Shown: piece by piece, positions 57,923 to 64,000 of the stretch
Position numbering within the stretch: position 1 is the first letter of the stretch
Layout: each line of letters opens with the position of its first letter
Assembly (NCBI GenBank): GCA_016699165.1
Contig: CP064963.1
Coordinates: forward strand, 1,612,001-1,676,000
DNA length: 64,000 bases
Direction: 5' to 3'
Origin: Candidatus Melainabacteria bacterium
GTDB lineage: Bacteria; Cyanobacteriota; Vampirovibrionia; Obscuribacterales; Obscuribacteraceae
The notes under the pieces: model-generated
What the model was told of the DNA's origin: nothing
Database searches by the model: none
The model's input: the letters and a program-made list of their open reading frames with translations, nothing else
Translations under genes and position numbers: made by a program

Positions 57923-60900
57923 TTAGGTCGTGACAGCTTTCTTGCCTTTGATATTGAAGTATTTGGCTTGCGGGTGATGAACAACAATGGCAGATGTACT
58001 CTGCTCCGGCACAAGTTGAAACTCTTCAGTTAATTCGATGGCTATGCGACCTGGATCGAGTAGTTCAAATAACAAGGCTTGATCTTCCAGACTTGGGCAA
58101 GCAGGGTAACCAAAACTATATCTGGTACCACGATATCCTTGTTGAAAAAGCTTTTCGATGTCTTTGGCATCTTCATCACCAAATCCCATCTCTTGTCGAA
58201 TGCGCTTATGCACTACTTCCGCTGCGCCTTCAGCTGATTCAACGGAAAGTCCGTGGAAATACAAATAGTCAGTATAACGATCGTTTTCGAATAATTCCTT
58301 AGAATATTTCGAGGCTTTGCGTCCAACAGTAGCAACTTGCAGTGCCACCACATCTGGTTCTTCGTCGCTAAAGAAATCTGATATACAAAGTTTCTGTCCA
58401 TGATCTTGGCGTGGAAAAGTAAAGCGCAGACGCTCTGTCTTCAAGTCTTCTTTATAGATGATGAGGTCGTTGCCTTCTGAGCGACATGGAAAATATCCAT
58501 AGACTGCTTTTGGTAAAAGCAATCCTTCGTCTTTGCAGCGCTTTGTCAGCTCTTCCAATTCGGGAAGAACTTTTTCTTTCAACATCTCATCGTATTCAGA
58601 ATTAGACATCGAGCCTTGGCGCACACGCCATTGACCACGAATCAAGACATTCTTATTTACATGTTTGAAGACTTCATCAAGAGAAATATCTTCTAAAATT
58701 TTGGTGCCCCAAAAGGGTGCCCGGGGAATTTGATTTTTAGGCAAACGCTTAATCGACTCAGCACGACCAGTGTCGTCAAAGAGCGAAACTTCCTCATCCG
58801 ATTCTGGTGGTCCATCAGCTAGCCTATCTTCTTCTGAATCTGTATCAGGACTCAGTTCCAAACGTGAGGCTTTTGCCGCCGCAGCGGGAGATTTAGTTTC
58901 TTGTCCGGTTAATGCGTAGACATCGTTTACATCAATATCTGTTTTGCCTTGCTCGCGCAAAGTGAACAATGCTTGCATAATTTTGAGGTCGTCAAACGCG
59001 TCGGCACCATAAAATAAATTGCCTTTGTAAACAGAGCGACAGTCTTCTTCAACATAGCGTCGAGTGAGAGCAGCACCGCCCAATATCACTGGAGTTGAGA
59101 TGCCTCTATCGTTCATTACAGACAGATTCTCTTTCATAATAACTGTCGATTTTACAAGCAATCCACTCATGCCAATACAGTCAGCACCATGTTCAAGTGC
59201 AGAGGAGATAATATTTTCAATTGGTTGTTTGATACCAAGATTGAATACTTTATAGCCATTATTGGAAAGAATAATATCGACTAAATTTTTGCCGATGTCG
59301 TGTACATCGCCTTTCACTGTGGCTAAAACCAGTGTACCGCGTGTGCTGCCATCGGCTTTTTCCATAAATGTTTCAAGATATCGAACCGAAGCTTTCATTG
59401 TTTCGGCTGATTGCAAAACGAAGGGCAATTGCATTTTGCCCGCGCCAAATAAATCGCCAACAACTTTCATGCCACCAAGCAAAATATCATTAATAATATC
59501 AAGCGGTTTGTATTTCTCTAAAGCGATGTCCAGGTCTTTTTCTAGATTTACACGATTGCCGTTGATAATGCGCTGCTTGAGCACTTCTTCAACACTCTTT
59601 ATTGAGGTGTCTTCAGCTACTTTAGGTCCTGTTTTTTCTTTGCTCTTGTAATAATCGAGCATTGCAAACAATGGGTCGTAATCTGGCGTGCGCTCATCGA
59701 ATATAAGTTTGCGATGATACTCACGCTCTTCTTCTGAAATTTGAAACAGAGGTAAGATTTTTTGTGCGTTCACAATGGCTGAATCTAAGCCATGTTCCAC
59801 GGCATAGTGCAGAAAGACCGAGTTCAAGATTTTACGAATTTTTGGATCAAAGCCAAATGAAATGTTACTGACACCAAGTATTGTTTTGACACCAGGCAGC
59901 TTAGACTTGATCATACTGATGCCGTTTAGAGTCTCAAGCCCTAGCCTGCGGTCATCATCATTTCCTGTAGATAAGGTGAATGTAAGCGCATCGAAAAGAA
60001 GGTCTTCAGGTCTTAAGCCACCTTCAAGCGCCAGGTCGTAAATACGTTTTGCTACTTCTAACTTTTTCTCGGCGTCTTTTGCCATGCCCGACTCGTCTAT
60101 AGTTAGAGCGATGGTGGCAGCCCCGTATCTTTTGATCAGAGCGACTTTCTTCTTCATCGCTTCAACGCCATCTTCAAGGTTAATCGAATTAACTAGAGGA
60201 CGACCGGTTATATACTGGAGCGATTCCTCAAGTACGTTGAACTCGGTGGAGTCTATCACCAGTGGCAACTGCATCTGAGTATTGAGACGTTCAATAAATA
60301 CGGTCATATCGCGCACTTCGTCGCGACCAACATAAGCTGTACAGACATCGAGCAAATGCGCGCCTTCGTGTTCTTGCTCGCGGGCCATATTGACCATGCC
60401 ATCGAGGTCGTCTTTTTCTAGCAACTGTTTAAACAGTCTGCTTCCATTTGTATTAGTGCGCTCACCGACGATAAGTGGCGGCTGGTCTATTTCTAAAGGC
60501 ACGCTTGTGTAAATGCTTGCAAGTGCAGGAGTATTGATTGGACTGCGTTTTTTAGGTGCAATTTCACCAACTACTTCTACTACTCTCTTCAAATGTTCTG
60601 GTGTAGTCCCGCAACATCCACCAATTATATTGACACCGTCTTCAATAGCGAAGCGTTTAAGAGAGGTTGCCAACTCGTCTGGAGTGAGCTTGTAAACAGT
60701 TTCTCCGCCGATGTTTTCTGGCAAACCTGCATTGGGCAAAACAGAAACATATTTATTTGTATTGCCACAAAGATAACGAACGGGGTCGAGCATTTCGCTT
60801 GGACCGGTGGCACAATTGATACCAATTACATCTATATCGAAATTTTCAAGCGTGGTCAAAGCAGCTGAAATATCAGTTCCAACAAGCATAGTCCCCATAG

Positions 60901-61492
60901 GTGGTGCTTCAATTGTGACCTGGGCAATAATAGGAATGCGCTTGCTCAGTTGTCTCATTGTATCGAGCATGGCAAGAATAGCCGCTTTTGCTTGAAGCAA
61001 ATCCTGTCCAGTTTCAAACTGCAAACAATCTACGCCACCATCTATTAATCCGCGAACTTGCTCGGCATACGCGTTGCGCATTGACTTGAAACTTATATGA
61101 CCAAGCGAAGGTAATTTGGTAGTCGGACCAATTGATCCAGAGACAAAACGAGGCTTGTCTTTGTAGCTGGATGCGACTTCACGCGCAATCAGGGCTGCTT
61201 TTTTATTAAGCTCATAGGCTCTATCGGCCAAATCAAACTCGGCAAGGACTACTGGAGATCCGCCAAAAGTGTCAGTTTCAACAACGTCACAACCAACATC
61301 AAAGAAGGAAGCATGAATTTGCTTGATTGCGTCAGGTCTGCTCTCGACTAAAATTTCAGGACAATTCTCAAAATTGAGATAATCGTCTAGAGTCAAATTC
61401 ATTGAATGAATAGAAGTGCCCATGGCACCATCAAAGATGATGACCTTTTCTTTGAGTACGTCTAAAAACGTGCGAGATGCCATGGATGCCAT
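57923..61492 (-). CDS. metH: Cobalamin-dependent methionine synthase
   Basis: This 1189-residue MetH transfers methyl from 5-methyl-THF to homocysteine through cobalamin. It has all four modules. The homocysteine domain (~10-325) has DGAMGTSIHSMNL, GINCATGP and IGGCCGTTPEHL with the zinc-binding Cys. The pterin domain starts ~350 with ERTNTNGSRLFK. The B12-binding module (~650-890) has DVHDIGKNLVDIIL, whose His is the axial ligand. The AdoMet activation domain ends at RGTRYSFGYPACPSLEDQA. The ATG at 61492 lies one base after the PstS-like stop. A ~65-residue acidic insertion near ~920 is unusual. Confidence 0.96.
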   Translation of the reverse strand: MASMASRTFLDVLKEKVIIFDGAMGTSIHSMNLTLDDYLNFENCPEILVESRPDAIKQIHASFFDVGCDVVETDTFGGSPVVLAEFDLADRAYELNKKAALIAREVASSYKDKPRFVSGSIGPTTKLPSLGHISFKSMRNAYAEQVRGLIDGGVDCLQFETGQDLLQAKAAILAMLDTMRQLSKRIPIIAQVTIEAPPMGTMLVGTDISAALTTLENFDIDVIGINCATGPSEMLDPVRYLCGNTNKYVSVLPNAGLPENIGGETVYKLTPDELATSLKRFAIEDGVNIIGGCCGTTPEHLKRVVEVVGEIAPKKRSPINTPALASIYTSVPLEIDQPPLIVGERTNTNGSRLFKQLLEKDDLDGMVNMAREQEHEGAHLLDVCTAYVGRDEVRDMTVFIERLNTQMQLPLVIDSTEFNVLEESLQYITGRPLVNSINLEDGVEAMKKKVALIKRYGAATIALTIDESGMAKDAEKKLEVAKRIYDLALEGGLRPEDLLFDALTFTLSTGNDDDRRLGLETLNGISMIKSKLPGVKTILGVSNISFGFDPKIRKILNSVFLHYAVEHGLDSAIVNAQKILPLFQISEEEREYHRKLIFDERTPDYDPLFAMLDYYKSKEKTGPKVAEDTSIKSVEEVLKQRIINGNRVNLEKDLDIALEKYKPLDIINDILLGGMKVVGDLFGAGKMQLPFVLQSAETMKASVRYLETFMEKADGSTRGTLVLATVKGDVHDIGKNLVDIILSNNGYKVFNLGIKQPIENIISSALEHGADCIGMSGLLVKSTVIMKENLSVMNDRGISTPVILGGAALTRRYVEEDCRSVYKGNLFYGADAFDDLKIMQALFTLREQGKTDIDVNDVYALTGQETKSPAAAAKASRLELSPDTDSEEDRLADGPPESDEEVSLFDDTGRAESIKRLPKNQIPRAPFWGTKILEDISLDEVFKHVNKNVLIRGQWRVRQGSMSNSEYDEMLKEKVLPELEELTKRCKDEGLLLPKAVYGYFPCRSEGNDLIIYKEDLKTERLRFTFPRQDHGQKLCISDFFSDEEPDVVALQVATVGRKASKYSKELFENDRYTDYLYFHGLSVESAEGAAEVVHKRIRQEMGFGDEDAKDIEKLFQQGYRGTRYSFGYPACPSLEDQALLFELLDPGRIAIELTEEFQLVPEQSTSAIVVHHPQAKYFNIKGKKAVTT

Positions 61493-61493
61493 T

Positions 61494-62384
61494 TTAAATG
61501 TCTTCTGCTCCTGTGCTGTCTGGAGGAGCAAAGCCTCTCATTTTGGCCAAGTTTTGTCCGCGCTCACCGGTGCAATAGGCAATAAAGTCTTTTACTTCTT
61601 GCTTGGCATTTGCGTCAAAGAAAAAATACAGCGGTCGAATTAACGGATAGGAAGTATCGCTAGCAATAGGCTGTGTGCTCTTAGAAGTCTTGTCTTTTTT
61701 TATTTTTATAGTCTTAGTTTTGCATTCCGAATGAGTATAGGGAAAAGCGACAAAACCAATTGCCATTTTATTCTTCGCCACTTCATCCACAATAGTTTCA
61801 TTTGAAGCAGACACTTTTGCCCCTGGTGCAGATTTTACTTCCTTGCCTTCAAGCTTTGCTAAATGCGAAAGAAAGAACTTGGTCGAGCCAGCGTCTGGTT
61901 CGCGCATAACGGGCAGAATGTCGCCTTTGTACTTGGTGCTTAATTCTTGCCATTTTTTAGTGCGCCCAGAAAAAATAGAAGCCAGTTGCTCCAAAGTCAG
62001 TTCGTTCACCGGATTGGCTGAGTTAGTCACAACTGCAATAAAATCTTTTGCCACCATCACCTTTTTCAATTTAGCATCTTTGGCACTAGCTGCAGTCTTT
62101 TCAGAATCGAGCATCTCACGAGAAGCTGCGGCCATGTCCGAATCACGCTCTATTAAAGAGTTGATACCAGTACCAGTGCTTACAAGCGTGAGCGAGACTG
62201 GCTCTTTGGGCTTGTCTTTCATAAAGTCTTTGGACCAGGCAGAAAGAAGAGTTTCCATGGTGTCAGAACCTGTCACGCATACCATCGGTGTTTGGCTGCG
62301 CGAGTCCGATTGATTTCCGCACGAAATACAAAAGAGTTGGCAGCTCATGCATAGTATTAAAGCTATTAACTGAGCTGCCTTCAC
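61494..62384 (-). CDS. PstS-like phosphate-binding lipoprotein
   Basis: This is a 296-residue substrate-binding protein. The signal peptide ends at a lipobox (LFCISC, with Cys at residue 22), so it is lipid-anchored. The core is PstS-like: VTGSDTMETLLSAW, GTGINSLIERDSDMAAASRE and MREPDAGSTKFFLSHL, the last two being phosphate-binding loops. The family includes phosphate binding proteins of ABC importers, but no pstCAB genes are present. Start is GTG 62384 after AAAGGAAAATCTA. It sits between a cystathionine enzyme and MetH, an unexpected place. Confidence 0.88.
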   Translation of the reverse strand: MKAAQLIALILCMSCQLFCISCGNQSDSRSQTPMVCVTGSDTMETLLSAWSKDFMKDKPKEPVSLTLVSTGTGINSLIERDSDMAAASREMLDSEKTAASAKDAKLKKVMVAKDFIAVVTNSANPVNELTLEQLASIFSGRTKKWQELSTKYKGDILPVMREPDAGSTKFFLSHLAKLEGKEVKSAPGAKVSASNETIVDEVAKNKMAIGFVAFPYTHSECKTKTIKIKKDKTSKSTQPIASDTSYPLIRPLYFFFDANAKQEVKDFIAYCTGERGQNLAKMRGFAPPDSTGAEDI

Positions 62385-62413
62385 TAGATTTTCCTTTAGA
62401 GTCCTTTGTGGGA

Positions 62414-63571
62414 CTAGGCTGTGACAGCGCTTATTTTGGCAAGCGCAGTTTTGATGTCTTCGACTAAGTCTTCAACATCTTCGATACCAACAGATAAGCG
62501 AACCAATCCATCTGTAATTCCGCGTGCTTCTCGGTCTTCTTTTGGAATAGAACCATGTGTCATGGTCGAAGGGTGACACATAAGCGATTCGACACCACCA
62601 AGTGATTCAGCCAGACTAAATAGTTTAGTGCCGGTCATAAATCGTTGAGCTGCATCCTGTCCGCCTTTTACAACGATGGATAGCATGCCACCAAAACCTC
62701 GCATTTGCTTTTTAGCAAGTTCGTGGTGAGGGTGATCTGCAAGACCTGGATAAATGACTTTTTCAAGACCTTCATGACCGCTAAGCAATTTAGCAATTTC
62801 CATCGCGTTCTTCTGGTGTTGTTCCATACGTACAGCAAGAGTTTTGACACCACGCATGGTGAGGAAACAGTCTTGTGGACCGGGCACGCCGCCGCAAGCA
62901 TTTTGATGGAATTTGAGCTCTTCATACATTTCGGTGTTGCTTGTCATAAGAGCGCCACCCACAACATCTGAATGTCCACCAATATATTTAGTGGTACTGT
63001 GCACGACTATGTCTGCACCCAGATCCAGAGGGTTCTGCAAATAGGGACTGGCAAATGTATTATCGACTACTGTGATAAGACCTTTGCTGCGAGCCAGTTT
63101 TGTAGCTGCTTGAATATCAACTAACTGAAGCATCGGATTGGTTGGTGTTTCCAACCATAGCATTCGTGTTTCTTTGTTGATTGCCTTTTCAACATTGGAC
63201 AAATCGCGCGAATCAACAAATGAAAACTTGAGACCGTATTTGGTCATCACACGCTGGAACAATCTATATGTTCCGCCATAAACGTCTTCGCCCACCACAA
63301 CATGGTCGCCTTGCTTGAGCATGTACATGATGTTCATTTCAGCAGCAAGACCTGATGCAAAACAAAGACCATATTTAGCGTTTTCAAGCGAAGCTAAACA
63401 TTGTTCTAAAGCGGTTCTAGTCGGGTTGCCAGTGCGGGCATACTCATAGCCTTTGTGCTTGCCGATGCCTTCTTGCACATAGGTAGAAGTTTGATAAATA
63501 GGTGTTATCACCGCACCCGTTGTGGGGTCTGGTTCTTGTCCTACATGAATGGCTTTAGTGGAGAATTTCAT
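62414..63571 (-). CDS. Cystathionine gamma-lyase/synthase (Cys/Met metabolism PLP enzyme)
   Basis: This 385-residue PLP enzyme belongs to the CGS/CGL/CBL group: STKAIHVGQEPDPTTGAV, GYEYARTGNPTRTALE (~42-57), the FASGLAAEMNIMYML loop, then VVHSTTKYIGGHSDVVGG with the Schiff-base Lys (~195). The C-terminal SLAESLGGVESLMCHPSTMT is typical of gamma-lyases/synthases. It could cleave cystathionine to Cys or make it from O-acyl homoserine. A cystathionine beta-synthase-like neighbour suggests the lyase direction (reverse transsulfuration). AAGGAACGAAA precedes the ATG. Confidence 0.93.
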   Translation of the reverse strand: MKFSTKAIHVGQEPDPTTGAVITPIYQTSTYVQEGIGKHKGYEYARTGNPTRTALEQCLASLENAKYGLCFASGLAAEMNIMYMLKQGDHVVVGEDVYGGTYRLFQRVMTKYGLKFSFVDSRDLSNVEKAINKETRMLWLETPTNPMLQLVDIQAATKLARSKGLITVVDNTFASPYLQNPLDLGADIVVHSTTKYIGGHSDVVGGALMTSNTEMYEELKFHQNACGGVPGPQDCFLTMRGVKTLAVRMEQHQKNAMEIAKLLSGHEGLEKVIYPGLADHPHHELAKKQMRGFGGMLSIVVKGGQDAAQRFMTGTKLFSLAESLGGVESLMCHPSTMTHGSIPKEDREARGITDGLVRLSVGIEDVEDLVEDIKTALAKISAVTA

Positions 63572-63602
63572 TTTCGTTCCTTATATATAGATTGAAATCA
63601 GA

Positions 63603-64000
63603 CTAGGCGGTTGCGCCAGCTTTTGATTTTTTCTTGTCTTTTTCTTGATTGTCGATAGTCTCTTTTAAGTGTGCCATGATGTCGTAGCGAGTAAGTACGC
63701 CTTCTGCTTTACCGTCTCTGGTCACTACTACCATAGCGTTGCCCAGTCTGAATAACTTGTAGAGTGCGTCTACTTCTGAGTTTGCCTCAAGCTGCGGAAA
63801 GGGCTTGCCCATTACGTCTTGGACACGCATTTTAGATGGGTCTTTGCGCTCGAACACTACTTGCATACAAACAACATCGTTTATATGACCAGCGTTTTGA
63901 CCGCCTGCAGTGACAACCGGCAATTGATCGATACCGTGTTTAGCCATCAGTTCAATTACTTTCTGCACTGGTTCTTCAGGCGAAACAGTAATCATTGAAG
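63603..64000 (-). CDS. CBS-domain C-terminus of a probable cystathionine beta-synthase (partial)
   Basis: The gene runs off the window end; the open frame continues past the ATG at 63995 without a stop. What is visible (~132 residues) is a tandem CBS pair: ITVSPEEPVQKVIELMAKHG, GQNAGHINDVVCMQ, then VQDVMGKPFPQLEANSEVDA and GVLTRYDIMAHL, with a Lys-rich tail. Such a C-terminus on a protein preceding a cystathionine enzyme is usual for cystathionine beta-synthase, but IMP dehydrogenase-type or stand-alone CBS proteins cannot be excluded. It ends 31 bp before the downstream gene. Confidence 0.75.
   Translation of the reverse strand, partial: SMITVSPEEPVQKVIELMAKHGIDQLPVVTAGGQNAGHINDVVCMQVVFERKDPSKMRVQDVMGKPFPQLEANSEVDALYKLFRLGNAMVVVTRDGKAEGVLTRYDIMAHLKETIDNQEKDKKKSKAGATA

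Overview
The window (64 kb, moderate G+C, very densely coded) is chromosomal and looks like a non-photosynthetic relative of Cyanobacteria, most likely Melainabacteria/Vampirovibrionia and perhaps Obscuribacterales. This is an inference. It rests on an ARC6-IMS-like domain in a secreted protein, a Ser/Thr kinase joined to an NHL propeller beside FHA and PP2C partners, many TPR and HEAT proteins, a group-2 type sigma factor and a SUFU-domain protein. Genes are packed into short operons with 1-4 nt stop/start overlaps (TAATG, TAGTG, ATGA). I recognise no rRNA, tRNA, CRISPR array, insertion sequence or prophage, and no gene-free stretch exceeds 300 bp. The longest (5526-5797) holds nothing I can name.

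Layout. 0.2-6.5 kb: bifunctional nuclease, FMN reductase, sigma factor, a doubly deleted histidine-kinase remnant, a small membrane protein, an NDH-2 dehydrogenase fused to cyclic-nucleotide and CBS domains, and an XRE regulator behind a 21-bp-spaced direct repeat. 6.5-15.5 kb: a thioesterase / amino-acid permease / giant membrane protein operon, an L,D-transpeptidase, two unknown envelope proteins and arginase. 15.6-28.1 kb: UbiB-type kinase with a coiled-coil partner; the PP2C-FHA-kinase/NHL signalling run that continues into Maf, a divergent adenosylhomocysteinase-like protein, the ARC6-IMS-like protein and a Lys/Glu-rich secreted protein; then HemL. 28.2-37.9 kb: nucleotide-sugar/glycosyltransferase genes, a frameshifted SUFU gene coupled to lepA, a homocysteine methyltransferase-MTHFR fusion, a frameshifted acyltransferase and a small basic protein. 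38-48.2 kb: a tandem triplication of small secreted proteins, TPR/HEAT proteins, a membrane-anchored degenerate prephenate dehydratase, a decayed paralogue of the giant membrane protein, and a 49-residue membrane miniprotein behind a 14-bp perfect palindrome. 48.2-53.7 kb: an exported formylglycine-generating enzyme and its sulfatase with a putative glycosidase, an Old Yellow Enzyme and two miniproteins. 53.7-64 kb: tandem TonB-C-like proteins, PptA-like tautomerase, a 2OG oxygenase, a TPR protein, a PH-like/L12-like membrane protein, then a sulfur amino-acid operon (cystathionine beta-synthase end, cystathionine gamma-lyase/synthase, PstS-like lipoprotein, MetH).

Themes. Homocysteine metabolism recurs: MetH, HMT-MTHFR, the adenosylhomocysteinase-like protein, and the cystathionine enzymes. 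Several genes show recent decay: two single-base frameshifts and two deletion remnants. Exact start codons were chosen by eye from ribosome-binding sites and family length.
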